A stretch of DNA of 64,000 bases from Chryseobacterium sp. MFBS3-17 (GTDB lineage: Bacteria; Bacteroidota; Bacteroidia; Flavobacteriales; Weeksellaceae): the NCBI RefSeq assembly GCF_020687745.1, contig NZ_JAJEWK010000011.1, forward strand, positions 62,001 to 126,000, in the 5' to 3' direction. Position 1 is the first letter of the stretch, and the number at the start of each line of letters is the position of its first letter. Below are positions 36,835 through 45,726 of the stretch, piece by piece. The notes beneath the pieces are model-generated. The model did no database searches and was not told where the DNA came from. It saw only the letters and a list, made by a program, of their open reading frames with translations. A program made the translations under genes and the position numbers.

Positions 36835-38199
36835 ATGGAAAATCAAGAGTATTCAGTAGGACTGGACATCGGTACAACCAAAATTGTAGCGATTGTAGGC
36901 CGCCGGAACACTCACGGAAAAATTGAAGTTCTGGGAGTGGGCAAAGCCAAGAGCCTCGGCGTGCACAAGGGCATCGTGAATAATATTTCACAAACCATCA
37001 ATTCTATAAAGGCAGCGGTGGCAGAGGCACAGGCCAGCGCCGGTGTAGAAATCAGAAAAGTAACAGTGGGCATAGCGGGTAAGCACATCCGGTCTCTGCA
37101 GCATTCGGATTACATTATGCGGGAAAACCCGGATCTGGTCATCGGCGAGGAAGACATTGAAGCTTTGAAAGAACAGGTGAAAAAGCTGGTCATGATGCCG
37201 GGCGAAGAAATTATTCATGTCCTGCCACAGGAATTTAAAGTAGACAGCCAGGGAGACATCCATGAACCCATCGGGATGCACGGCAAAAGACTGGAGGCTA
37301 ATTTTCACGTAGTGGTCGGTCAGATGGGGAGTATTAAGAATATTGTAAGATGCGTGAAAGAGGCCGGTCTGGAAATGGAATCCCTTACTCTGGAACCGCT
37401 GGCCTCGGCAGAAGCTGTATTGGCCAAAGACGAGAAGGAAGCCGGCGTAGCCATTATAGACATCGGTGGTGGCACCACAGATATTGCCATCTTTAAGGAC
37501 AATATTATCCGCCACACCTGCGTCATTCCGTACGGCGGTGGCATTATTACAGATGACATCAAGGAAGGGTGTTCCATCATAGAAAAATATGCAGAGCAAC
37601 TGAAGGTAAAATTTGGTTCTGCACTGCCCGATATGGAAAAAGAAAGTACCTATGTCACCATTCCCGGGCTTCATGGCAGGGCAGATAAGGAAATTTCGCT
37701 GCGTACGCTGGCAGAAATCATTGGGGCCAGAGTAGAAGAAATTCTGGAAATGGTTAATGTAGAACTGAAGGCCTATGGCGCCTTCGAAGAAAAAAAGAAA
37801 CTGATTGGGGGTATTGTGCTTACCGGTGGCGGGTCTAACCTGAAGAACCTGAGACAGCTGGCCAATTACAGTACAGGATTTGACAGCCGCATCGGCTTTG
37901 CCAATGAATATGTGGTGAATGATAAAAGCCAGCACCTTAAAGGACCGGAATATGCCACTTCCATAGGATTGCTGATGGAAAGTCTGAAAATCCGGGACCG
38001 CAAGGAAATGCCGGAGCACGAACCGGTGCAGCGGGAACAGAAAAGTGAAGTTAAAGAAACGTCTGCCTCCGATGGCGATGGATTCCGTGGCGAAGAAATT
38101 CCGGAAGAGGTCGCGACCGAGGAACCAAAAAAGGTAAAACTGACCCTGGGCGAAAAACTGATGAACCAGGTAAAAAGATTCTTCGAGGAAGTAGAGTAA
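36835..38199 (+). CDS. ftsA: Cell division protein FtsA
   Basis: The 454-residue actin-like ATPase has the phosphate-1 motif GLDIGTTKIVAIVG and the second motif DIGGGTTDIAIF, and ends in an amphipathic helix (LTLGEKLMNQVKRFFEEVE) that anchors FtsZ to the membrane. I chose the ATG at 36835, since the in-frame GTG at 36790, which overlaps the ftsQ stop, adds only a lysine/asparagine-rich 15-residue extension. An acidic linker precedes the membrane helix. Confidence 0.95.
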   Translation: MENQEYSVGLDIGTTKIVAIVGRRNTHGKIEVLGVGKAKSLGVHKGIVNNISQTINSIKAAVAEAQASAGVEIRKVTVGIAGKHIRSLQHSDYIMRENPDLVIGEEDIEALKEQVKKLVMMPGEEIIHVLPQEFKVDSQGDIHEPIGMHGKRLEANFHVVVGQMGSIKNIVRCVKEAGLEMESLTLEPLASAEAVLAKDEKEAGVAIIDIGGGTTDIAIFKDNIIRHTCVIPYGGGIITDDIKEGCSIIEKYAEQLKVKFGSALPDMEKESTYVTIPGLHGRADKEISLRTLAEIIGARVEEILEMVNVELKAYGAFEEKKKLIGGIVLTGGGSNLKNLRQLANYSTGFDSRIGFANEYVVNDKSQHLKGPEYATSIGLLMESLKIRDRKEMPEHEPVQREQKSEVKETSASDGDGFRGEEIPEEVATEEPKKVKLTLGEKLMNQVKRFFEEVE

Positions 38200-38238
38200 C
38201 GCTTCCGCAGTATATAACTAAATAAATATTCAAGAGAT

Positions 38239-40089
38239 ATGGAAAACAACAGCACACACGGGTTTTCATTTGATTTGCCAAAGGGAAATTCATCAATCAT
38301 AAAAGTTATAGGCGTAGGTGGCGGCGGTAATAATGCACTGATGCACATGTACGAAAAAGGAATTCATGGGGTAGACTTCATCATTTGTAACACAGATGCC
38401 CAGACACTGGATAATAATCCGGTTTCCAATAAAGTACAGCTCGGGTTAACCATTACCGAAGGACTGGGCGCAGGTGCAGATCCCGAAGTAGGAGAAAAAG
38501 CAGCCATAGAAAGTATAGATGACATCAAAGCAGCCCTGGGACAAAACACCAAGATGGTTTTCATTACTGCCGGAATGGGTGGGGGTACCGGAACTGGTGC
38601 AGCACCTGTGATTGCCAAAATTGCCAAGGAAATGGGAATCCTTACCGTAGGTATTGTAACCGTTCCGTTCAGCTTCGAGGGCAGAAGACGTCTGGATCAG
38701 GCAGATACCGGACTGGATAAACTGCGGGATAATGTAGATTCCCTTATTGTCATCAATAACGATAAACTGCGTCAGCAGTTCGGTAACCTGGGCTTCAAGC
38801 AAGGGTTCTCTAAGGCAGATGAGGTACTGACCAATGCAGCCAAAGGTATGGCCGAAGTCATTACAGCACCTTTTACCATTAACATAGACTTCAGGGATGC
38901 GAAATCTGTACTGCAGAATTCCGGTACGGCACTCATGTCTACCGGCGTGGCTACCGGCGAAAAGAGAGCCGAAGAAGCCGTGAAAAAAGCGCTGGATTCC
39001 CCGCTGCTGAATGACAATAAAATTACCGGTGCCAAAGATGTCTTGCTGCTTATTCAGAGTGGAAGCAATGAGGCTGCCGAGGCTACTATGGATGAGATAG
39101 GTCTCATTAATGACTATATCCAGAGTGAAGCCGGAAATACCGCCAATATTATCTTTGGGGTAGGTACCGATGATGAACTGGGAGATGCTATAAAAGTGCT
39201 GGTGATTGCCACCGGTTTCGCCAAAGATAACCGTAAAAATACCGGACAGGTAGAGAAAATCAAAATCAACCTGGAAGATTATACAGAAAAGACAGCGAAG
39301 CCATCCCCTTTTGATACCAAAACCGAAGTCAGAACAGAACCACAGGCGTCTCTGGGTGCCACCGGTCTGTTTACGCTGGATGCAGAAGATGACGAAACCG
39401 ATGAGCCGGATCATTCCCCCAGAGCAACTGCTGCTGAAGAACCGGTGACGTTCCGCGTAGTAGATAAGGAGCAACCTTCCGTTCAGGAAGATGTTCAGGA
39501 ACTGGATCTGTTTTCTTTTGATGAGGAAAGCAGTGATGCCAGTGATCTGCAGGCACAGTCGTTTACCTTTGAAACCGAAGACCGGCCGCAGCAGACGCAG
39601 AAACAACCTGAAGAAACACAGGCGAAGGAAGTCTCGTCTTTTTCTGATGAGAGCCCCATGGAATTCAGTTTTTTCGTAAACGAACCGATTCATGAACCCG
39701 TAGCTGAAGTCAGCAAGCCTGCGGAAATAGTGAAACCCGAAACGGTTCAGAAAACAGAAGTGCTGAAAACAGAATCACCCGTAACCAACATTGTGGAAGC
39801 TCCCGGAGAGGTAGTAGAAACTACAGAAGATGAGTTGGTATTCATCAGTAAAAAAGTGGATGAGGATAAAGTTTTTGAAAGAAGAAATAAACTGAAAGAA
39901 TTCAACTCCAGATACCAGGTGGTGGATCAGGAAAGTGATTTTGAAACCGTGCCTGCTTTCAAAAGAAAAAACATTGCCGTAGAAGGGCATAATGCGTCTC
40001 AGCAGCAGGTACGGACCTATCTTTCCGAAAATAATGACGGGCAGATGCAGGTGCGGGAAAACCGCTTCCTGAATAAGGACGTAGATTAA
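38239..40089 (+). CDS. ftsZ: Cell division protein FtsZ with a long C-terminal linker
   Basis: The tubulin-like GTPase core covers roughly residues 15-330, with the GTP loop GMGGGTGTGAAP at about residues 112-123 and the synergy segment FRDAKSVLQNSGTALMSTGVATG. The remaining 280 residues are an acidic, Pro/Glu/Gln-rich, low-complexity linker, ending in a short conserved-looking tail (VRENRFLNKDVD). At 616 residues it is much longer than the 383 of E. coli FtsZ; long linkers occur in Bacteroidota. It polymerises into the Z ring and is tethered by FtsA, encoded 39 bases upstream. Confidence 0.96.
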   Translation: MENNSTHGFSFDLPKGNSSIIKVIGVGGGGNNALMHMYEKGIHGVDFIICNTDAQTLDNNPVSNKVQLGLTITEGLGAGADPEVGEKAAIESIDDIKAALGQNTKMVFITAGMGGGTGTGAAPVIAKIAKEMGILTVGIVTVPFSFEGRRRLDQADTGLDKLRDNVDSLIVINNDKLRQQFGNLGFKQGFSKADEVLTNAAKGMAEVITAPFTINIDFRDAKSVLQNSGTALMSTGVATGEKRAEEAVKKALDSPLLNDNKITGAKDVLLLIQSGSNEAAEATMDEIGLINDYIQSEAGNTANIIFGVGTDDELGDAIKVLVIATGFAKDNRKNTGQVEKIKINLEDYTEKTAKPSPFDTKTEVRTEPQASLGATGLFTLDAEDDETDEPDHSPRATAAEEPVTFRVVDKEQPSVQEDVQELDLFSFDEESSDASDLQAQSFTFETEDRPQQTQKQPEETQAKEVSSFSDESPMEFSFFVNEPIHEPVAEVSKPAEIVKPETVQKTEVLKTESPVTNIVEAPGEVVETTEDELVFISKKVDEDKVFERRNKLKEFNSRYQVVDQESDFETVPAFKRKNIAVEGHNASQQQVRTYLSENNDGQMQVRENRFLNKDVD

Positions 40090-40171
40090 TCAGTACATCA
40101 TGAAATCCCCGGGATCGTGGCTTGCCATGAGGGTCAGAAGATTCCGGCGATTTCCAAAAATCAGCTAAAAA

Positions 40172-40618
40172 ATGAGTTTAGAAAATACCATTACCGAAGC
40201 AATTAAAACCGCAATGCGGGAAAAAGATAAAGTGGCGCTGGATTCACTGCGTGCCGTGAAAGCCCAGATTATGCTGCTGAAAACCGAAGCCAGAGGTGCA
40301 GAAGTGACCCCGGAGCAGGAGATTGCCATCTTGCAGCGCATGATCAAACAGCGTAAAGATTCTTATGATCAGTTTACGGCTCAGGGTCGTGCAGATCTGG
40401 CCGAAGTAGAAACCGCTCAGATGCAGGTCATAGAAAAATTTCTGCCCAAACAACTGACTGCAGAAGAACTGGAAACGGAAATTTCCGGAATTATTTCCGA
40501 AACAGGTGCCGAATCCCTGAAGGATCTGGGCAAAGTGATGGGTGTGGCATCCAAAGCTCTTGCCGGCAAATCCGACGGTAAAAGCATCTCCGAAATGGTG
40601 AAAAAATTACTTTCATAA
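40172..40618 (+). CDS. GatB/YqeY domain protein
   Basis: The 148-residue helical protein has the YqeY pattern (AMREKDKVALDSLRAVKAQI, IKQRKDSYDQFTAQGRADLAEVE, KFLPKQLTAEEL, LGKVMGVASKALAGKSDGK). The domain is related to the tRNA-binding tail of the amidotransferase subunit GatB, but a role for free-standing YqeY is not settled. It follows ftsZ by 82 bases and ends the dcw operon before a terminator. Confidence 0.9.
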   Translation: MSLENTITEAIKTAMREKDKVALDSLRAVKAQIMLLKTEARGAEVTPEQEIAILQRMIKQRKDSYDQFTAQGRADLAEVETAQMQVIEKFLPKQLTAEELETEISGIISETGAESLKDLGKVMGVASKALAGKSDGKSISEMVKKLLS

Positions 40619-40686
40619 TTTCATTGCGCAGGTTCTTACCTGCACATTAGTAAGGATATACAACCTTTGCATATCGATTTGATTGG

Positions 40687-40716
40687 AACCCGGAGCCCCG
40701 TGCTTCGGGTTTTTTA
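40687..40716 (+). terminator. Terminator at the end of the dcw operon
   Basis: AACCCG (40687-40692) pairs with CGGGTT (40706-40711), extended inward by AGC/GCT after a G-T wobble, then TTTTTAT follows. Confidence 0.8.
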
Positions 40717-40779
40717 TGGCTTGTGCTTCAGCAAATGAAAAATTAACCTTTGGTTAACAGCAAGCTCAGCATTCTCTTT

Positions 40780-40787
40780 TAACTTTG
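40780..40787 (+). promoter_or_regulatory. TAnnTTTG promoter element close to the metallophosphatase start
   Basis: TAACTTTG ends only 4 bases before the ATG at 40792. Confidence 0.4.
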
Positions 40788-40791
40788 AAAA

Positions 40792-41658
40792 ATGATTTTG
40801 GAGAAGCGCAATACTGAAATTGTAGTCCTTTCAGATATTCACCTGGGTACCTATGGATGCCATGCCCGGGAACTGGTCGCCTTTCTGAAAAGTATCAATC
40901 CCCGGCTTCTTATTCTGAACGGTGATATTATAGACGGCTGGGCTTTCTCTAAAAAATATTTTCCTAATGCCCATATGGCAGTGCTTAGTGAGTTTTTCCG
41001 GATGATGAAGCAGGGCACCAAAATCATCTACATCACCGGCAATCATGACGAGTTTCTACGGAAATATTCTGATCTTACCATGGGCAATCTCTTCCTTACC
41101 GATAAATATTTGCTGGAAATTGATGGCAAAAAGCACTGGATTTTCCATGGCGACATCTTTGATCATACCACCAAAGGCGGTGCCAGAGTTATTGCCAGAA
41201 TCGGAGGGATTGGTTATGACTGGCTCATCCTGCTGAACCGGGGAATCAACCGGATTCTGGAGTCCTTCGGGAAGCAGAAGGTTTCACTATCCAAAAGGAT
41301 AAAGAATTCCGTAAAGAAGGCGGTAAAATTCATTGCCGATTTTGAAGAAAAAGCCATCGAACTGGCCATTGATCATGGCTATGACTTCGTCATTTGTGGC
41401 CATATTCATATGCCTGTAGACCGGGAAGTGGTCACGCAGCAAGGAAAAACCCGCTATCTGAACTCGGGCGACTGGATCGAAAATCTCTCGTGGCTGGAGT
41501 ATCAGAATGGTGAATGGCAGCTTTGCTTCTTTGACAAAGAAAACTATCAGCAACCGGAAATAGAAGCGTACAATACAGCTGTGAATCTGGAAGAGCTCAT
41601 CAGCCCCACCAGTTTTTCCGCTTTTTCTGCCGGAAATTTCTCCGGAACCCAGTCCTGA
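40792..41658 (+). CDS. LpxH-like metallophosphatase (UDP-2,3-diacylglucosamine diphosphatase family)
   Basis: The 288-residue calcineurin-like phosphoesterase has the metal-site motifs DIHLG, GDIIDGW, GNHDE, HGDIFD and CGHIHMP in order. The set resembles Bacteroidota proteins annotated as UDP-2,3-diacylglucosamine diphosphatase, the fourth step of lipid A synthesis, but other lpx genes are absent from the window and the assignment rests on family similarity. A basic, amphipathic segment (FGKQKVSLSKRIKNSVKKAVKF) could touch the membrane. Confidence 0.75.
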   Translation: MILEKRNTEIVVLSDIHLGTYGCHARELVAFLKSINPRLLILNGDIIDGWAFSKKYFPNAHMAVLSEFFRMMKQGTKIIYITGNHDEFLRKYSDLTMGNLFLTDKYLLEIDGKKHWIFHGDIFDHTTKGGARVIARIGGIGYDWLILLNRGINRILESFGKQKVSLSKRIKNSVKKAVKFIADFEEKAIELAIDHGYDFVICGHIHMPVDREVVTQQGKTRYLNSGDWIENLSWLEYQNGEWQLCFFDKENYQQPEIEAYNTAVNLEELISPTSFSAFSAGNFSGTQS

Positions 41659-41692
41659 TTCCCCTGTAAATCCCCCGGAATCAGCCGGGTGC

Positions 41693-42751
41693 TCAGTCGT
41701 CAGGATTCAGTAAGGCATCCCAACCCTGTGCGGTAATCCGGGACAATTCGTTGCTTCCCCTCAGTACCATGTAATTCCCGTCCTCCTGTTCTGTGGCGTG
41801 ACCGATAATGGTGAAATCCGGATGATTTTTAATTTTATCATAATCGCCGGACGCTATGGTGAACAGCAATTCATAATCCTCACCACCATTCAGGGCGCAA
41901 ACCGCAGGATTCAGGTTAAATTCATCGGCTGTGGTAATGGTAAGGGTATCCAGCGGGATCTTCTCCTCATACAGGCGGAAACCTACACCAGACTGATCAG
42001 AAAGATGCAGAATCTCTGATGCAAGCCCGTCAGAAATGTCAATCATGGAAGTGGGCTGTATGTCCAGTTCTGCCAGAATACTGCGGACATCCGTGCGTGC
42101 TTCGGGTTTCAGTTGTCTTTCCAGCAAATAATCATAACCGTCCATTTCCGGTTGCATATCAGGATTGGCCAGAAAAACCGCATGTTCTCTCTCCAGAATC
42201 TGAAGTCCCAGATAGGCGCCGCCCAGATCTCCGGAAACCACCAGTAAATCATTGGGCTGTGCGGTGCTTCTTTTGACTATTTTATCCTCCGTTTCCATAC
42301 CAATAGCGGTGATACTCAGAATAAGACCTGCATTGGAGCTGGTCGTGTCACCCCCTACGAGATCCACATTATACCGCTGACAAGCCAGCGCTACACCTTC
42401 GTAGATCTCCTCCAGTGCTTCTACCGGAAAGCGGTTAGATACCGCTACAGAAACCAGAATTTGCGTGGGAGTGGCATTCATGGCGGCAATATCGCTCAGA
42501 TTGACCACCACCGCTTTATAACCCAGATGCTTCAGCGGGACATAACCCAGATTGAAATGTATGCCTTCTGCCAGAATATCTGTGCTGATGACCACCTTGC
42601 GGCCTTGCGGGTGGATTACGGCAGCATCATCACCAATGGCAATCATCGTGTTTTCTTTATTAAAACTAAATTTTTCGGTAAGGTGTTTGATGAGTCCGAA
42701 TTCGCCCAGGGTAGCAATCGGGGTTCTTTGTGGGTTTTTTTCTTCAAGCAT
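41693..42751 (-). CDS. thiL: Thiamine-monophosphate kinase
   Basis: This is a 352-residue protein of the PurM/ThiL fold. Visible motifs are the N-terminal GEFGLIKHL, IGDDAAVI with its metal-binding Asp pair, the ILAEGIHFNL loop, GGDTTSSN, and IDISDGLASEI near the middle. It phosphorylates thiamine monophosphate to the diphosphate. The thioesterase gene upstream on the same strand stops 27 bases before it, so the two are probably cotranscribed. I see no TPP riboswitch in front. Confidence 0.95.
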   Translation of the reverse strand: MLEEKNPQRTPIATLGEFGLIKHLTEKFSFNKENTMIAIGDDAAVIHPQGRKVVISTDILAEGIHFNLGYVPLKHLGYKAVVVNLSDIAAMNATPTQILVSVAVSNRFPVEALEEIYEGVALACQRYNVDLVGGDTTSSNAGLILSITAIGMETEDKIVKRSTAQPNDLLVVSGDLGGAYLGLQILEREHAVFLANPDMQPEMDGYDYLLERQLKPEARTDVRSILAELDIQPTSMIDISDGLASEILHLSDQSGVGFRLYEEKIPLDTLTITTADEFNLNPAVCALNGGEDYELLFTIASGDYDKIKNHPDFTIIGHATEQEDGNYMVLRGSNELSRITAQGWDALLNPDD

Positions 42752-42778
42752 GGCAGTGAATTTGGTAAAGGGTTCGGG

Positions 42779-43273
42779 TTACTTCAGAAAAGAGGGATCA
42801 ATATTCTCTGGCCGGAATGGCAGTGCCTTGATGTCTTCTCTGGTGAAGGTACGGTGATTTTCAGATTTAAATTTGATCAGTACTTCCAGAATATCATCCG
42901 GCGGGGTGGTAGATTTGCGAAGCATCATGTCTATCCACACGCCGAAAGCTTCTGCGGTAGCACAGTGCGTCCCGTCTGGCAGGTAAAATTTATGAAGGAA
43001 ACGATAGATGCTTCCGTCTTCAGAAAAACCGTCTATTTCCAGGCTTACATATACTTCCTGATCCATATAGATCTCCTTGAAGAAGGAAAATCGTTCGTGC
43101 AGGATTACGGGCCCGATGCCCCAGCGGTTCAGTTCTTTCAGCCCCATTTTATTTTTAGCCATAAAAGACATGCGGGTCTGCGCACAGTACTCTACATACG
43201 TAGAATTGGCCAGGTGGCGGTTCGCATCAATATCGCTCCAGCGAACTTCAAATTTATGATGGTAAACAGACAT
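42779..43273 (-). CDS. Acyl-CoA thioesterase, hotdog fold (4HBT type)
   Basis: The 164-residue protein has the hotdog thioesterase pattern: VRWSDIDANRHLANSTYVEYC with the catalytic-type Asp near the start, then the long beta strands 'EVYVSLEIDGFSEDGSIYRFLHKF'. It probably hydrolyses an acyl-CoA; the acyl chain cannot be told. The ATG at 43273 is chosen because a promoter element stands 23 bases before it; the frame extends 12 codons further upstream. Confidence 0.83.
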   Translation of the reverse strand: MSVYHHKFEVRWSDIDANRHLANSTYVEYCAQTRMSFMAKNKMGLKELNRWGIGPVILHERFSFFKEIYMDQEVYVSLEIDGFSEDGSIYRFLHKFYLPDGTHCATAEAFGVWIDMMLRKSTTPPDDILEVLIKFKSENHRTFTREDIKALPFRPENIDPSFLK

Positions 43274-43296
43274 ATTTTTGATATTTTTTGAAGGGT

Positions 43297-43304
43297 CAAA
43301 TTTA
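43297..43304 (-). promoter_or_regulatory. TAnnTTTG promoter element of the thioesterase-thiL unit
   Basis: TAAATTTG on the minus strand ends 23 bases before the ATG at 43273. Confidence 0.55.
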
Positions 43305-43331
43305 CGCATTAATCATGGGGTAGAAAAATTG

Positions 43332-43339
43332 TATTTTTG
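43332..43339 (+). promoter_or_regulatory. TAnnTTTG promoter element close to the flavoprotein start
   Basis: TATTTTTG ends 9 bases before the ATG at 43349. Confidence 0.45.
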
Positions 43340-43348
43340 CTGGCAGTA

Positions 43349-44569
43349 ATGGATAAGAAATCAGTCATCATCATCGGCGGGGGAGCCGCAGGCTTTTTCT
43401 GCGCAGCCAATCTGGACGAAAGACTGTTCCGGGTGAAAATCCTGGAACAGAATTCGGACGTACTTCAGAAAGTGAAAATTTCCGGTGGCGGGCGGTGCAA
43501 TGTAACGCACGCCTGCTTTGATCCGGCAGAGCTCACCGGTTTTTATCCGCGGGGACAGAAAGAATTGCGCAGTGTTTTCCATAAATTTCAGCCTGGAGAT
43601 ACCATGGAATGGTTCAGCACTCGGGGTGTGGAACTGAAGGTGGAGGCTGACAACCGGGTTTTTCCGGTTTCGGATTCGTCCCAAAGCATCATCAATGCGC
43701 TGGTGAATGCTGTGACAGAAAAAGGTTTTGAAATATGTACCCGCTCGGTGGTCACGGCCATTATACCACAGGGAACGCAGTATCTTGTAAAGACCGCTGA
43801 TGAAACTTTTGAAGCAGATGATCTGATTTATTGTACCGGCAGCTCGCCCAAATCCCTGAAGATGATTGCAGGGCTGGGGCATCAGATTGTAGAACCGGTG
43901 CCTTCCCTGTTTACGTTTAACATTAAGCATGATTTGCTGAAAGATCTGCCCGGAACCAGTTTTCCAAACGCTGAACTGTCTATACCCGCACTGAAAACAG
44001 AAGAAAGCGGCCCACTGCTCATTACCCACTGGGGACTCTCCGGACCGGCAGTGCTGAAGATTTCTGCATGGAAAGCACGTGAACTTGCCGCCCTGCAGTA
44101 CCGCACAGAACTGGTGGTAAATTTTGCAGGCATTCCCCGGAGTGATGCAGAAGAAATGCTGATGGATTATAAGCAAGATCATCCGAAAAAAACGGTGGGA
44201 GCGGCAAAGATTTTTGAGGTAACCTCCCGGTTCTGGCAGCAGCTGCTGAAAGTTCAGCAAATCAATCCCGAAAAACAGATGGCCAATCTTTCTGCCACAG
44301 AGATTCAGATGATTGTTAATTTCTTGTGCCAGAACAAAATGCAGATTACCGGCAAATCTACTTTTAAGGATGAGTTTGTAACGGCAGGCGGCGTGGAACT
44401 GAAGGAAATCAACTTTAAGAATATGAGTTCTAAACTGCTCCCGAATGTATATGTAGCCGGCGAAGTTCTGAATATAGACGCCGTGACGGGCGGGTTTAAT
44501 TTTCAGGCCTGCTGGAGTGAAGCCTGGCTGATTGCTCAGGATTTAAATGAAAAAACGGATGTCTGGTAA
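43349..44569 (+). CDS. HI0933-type NAD(P)/FAD-dependent oxidoreductase
   Basis: The 406-residue flavoprotein has the dinucleotide loop IIGGGAAGFFCAANL (residues 7-21), the ISGGGRCNVTHA motif that marks the HI0933/BaiN family, and the C-terminal AGEVLNIDAVTGGFNFQACWSEAWLI. Relatives are weakly characterised; BaiN is proposed to reduce bile acid intermediates, which is not a safe inference here. The ATG at 43349 is preferred to a TTG four codons earlier. Confidence 0.88.
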   Translation: MDKKSVIIIGGGAAGFFCAANLDERLFRVKILEQNSDVLQKVKISGGGRCNVTHACFDPAELTGFYPRGQKELRSVFHKFQPGDTMEWFSTRGVELKVEADNRVFPVSDSSQSIINALVNAVTEKGFEICTRSVVTAIIPQGTQYLVKTADETFEADDLIYCTGSSPKSLKMIAGLGHQIVEPVPSLFTFNIKHDLLKDLPGTSFPNAELSIPALKTEESGPLLITHWGLSGPAVLKISAWKARELAALQYRTELVVNFAGIPRSDAEEMLMDYKQDHPKKTVGAAKIFEVTSRFWQQLLKVQQINPEKQMANLSATEIQMIVNFLCQNKMQITGKSTFKDEFVTAGGVELKEINFKNMSSKLLPNVYVAGEVLNIDAVTGGFNFQACWSEAWLIAQDLNEKTDVW

Positions 44570-44642
44570 ATAAAATTTTGCTAAATCACACGTTTACAGT
44601 CAAAATTTTTTGTGCGGTACATTATTATTCAGAAAAAATGAT

Positions 44643-44650
44643 TACTTTTG
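44643..44650 (+). promoter_or_regulatory. TAnnTTTG promoter element of rplU-rpmA
   Basis: TACTTTTG ends 41 bases before the rplU ATG, leaving a leader of about 35-40 bases. Confidence 0.6.
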
Positions 44651-44691
44651 CACACTCAAATAAATAGTTAACAACCTAAAATTTATAAACA

Positions 44692-45288
44692 ATGTTTGCA
44701 ATTGTAGAAATAGCAGGGCTTCAATACAAAGTTGAGCAAGACCAGAAATTGTTTGTAAACCGTCTGAGCGGGGAGAAAGGAGACAAAGTTACTTTTGACA
44801 AAGTTCTTCTTACCGTAAACGGTTCTACAACAGTGGGCGCCCCGGCTGTAAGCGGCATCACCGTAGATGCTGAAATCGTGGATCATCTGAAAGCGGATAA
44901 AGTAATCGTCTTCAAAAAGAAAAGAAGAAAAGGATACGCCGTAAAAAATGGACACAGACAATCCCTTACTCAGATTGTGATTACCGGTATTACTGGTTTT
45001 GACGGTGCGAAGAAAACAGCAAAGAAAGAAACTGCTGAGCCTAAAGCGGCGAAGACAGAGAAAACGGCTGCTGTAAAAGGTGACGCTGCTACCGTAAACT
45101 TCGGTGAAGATCATGAACTGAACTACAAACTGAAAAAATTCAACCTTTCTCAGTCCAAAGACAACAGAGCACTTCTGGTTTCTTTAGGTAAAGAATTGAA
45201 GGAAGAGTCTGGAGACGCAGTGCTTACGCATGAGCAGGTAGATGCACTGATTGAAAAAAATCTGGAAAAATTTGCAGCAAAAAATTAA
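44692..45288 (+). CDS. rplU: 50S ribosomal protein L21 with a C-terminal extension
   Basis: The first 103 residues are a normal L21 (MFAIVEIAGLQYKVEQDQKLFVNRL, then KKKRRKGYAVKNGHRQSLTQIVI). They are followed by an Ala/Lys/Glu-rich linker and a separate helical tail of about 60 residues (DHELNYKLKKFNLSQSKDNRALL onward), giving 198 residues in all. Long L21 proteins are known in flavobacteria, but the function of the tail is not known to me. rpmA starts 22 bases downstream. Confidence 0.95.
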   Translation: MFAIVEIAGLQYKVEQDQKLFVNRLSGEKGDKVTFDKVLLTVNGSTTVGAPAVSGITVDAEIVDHLKADKVIVFKKKRRKGYAVKNGHRQSLTQIVITGITGFDGAKKTAKKETAEPKAAKTEKTAAVKGDAATVNFGEDHELNYKLKKFNLSQSKDNRALLVSLGKELKEESGDAVLTHEQVDALIEKNLEKFAAKN

Positions 45289-45310
45289 TCAATAAAAATC
45301 CAAAAATAAA

Positions 45311-45568
45311 ATGGCACACAAAAAAGGAGTTGGTAGCTCCAAAAACGGTAGAGAATCACATTCCAAGAGACTTGGAGTGAAGATTTTCGGTGGACAAGAG
45401 GCTATTGCAGGAAACATTATTGTAAGACAAAGAGGTACGCAACACCACCCTGGTGATAACGTAGGTATGGGGAAAGACCATACACTTTTTGCTCTTGTAG
45501 ATGGTAAAGTAGTTTTCAGAAAGAAAGCCAATAACAGATCTTTCGTATCTGTAGAATCAAACGCATAA
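45311..45568 (+). CDS. rpmA: 50S ribosomal protein L27
   Basis: The 85-residue protein begins [28 protein letters not shown] and has [27 protein letters not shown], the unmistakable L27 sequence. L27 reaches the peptidyl transferase centre with its N-terminus. It is cotranscribed with rplU and followed by a terminator. Confidence 0.98.
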   Translation: MAHKKGVGSSKNGRESHSKRLGVKIFGGQEAIAGNIIVRQRGTQHHPGDNVGMGKDHTLFALVDGKVVFRKKANNRSFVSVESNA

Positions 45569-45589
45569 GAATTTACGCATACAATTCAT

Positions 45590-45622
45590 AATCCCGGCAC
45601 CGTGCCGGGATTATTTTTTTTT
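45590..45622 (+). terminator. rplU-rpmA terminator
   Basis: AATCCCGGCAC (45590-45600) and GTGCCGGGATT (45602-45612) are perfectly complementary, followed by ATTTTTTTTTGG. Confidence 0.85.
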
Positions 45623-45726
45623 GGTCATTTCAATTAAGGTTTAAGCGTTAAAAATAGCTATTTTATTGCACCGGTAAGCAGTGTTTGGAATTCCGCGTGC
45701 TGACGGTTATTCTGAAAAATACTGAA

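Noticed and set aside
36988-38019. A 343-codon open frame opposite ftsA
   Set aside because: Same reason: antisense to a conserved gene and no domain.
38446-39693. A 415-codon open frame opposite ftsZ
   Set aside because: Shadow of the ftsZ coding strand with Phe/His/Cys-rich translation and no known family.
42752-42778. TPP riboswitch in front of thiL
   Set aside because: Only 27 bases separate thiL from the upstream gene stop, and no CTGAGA...ACCTGA-type pattern is visible there or before the thioesterase gene.
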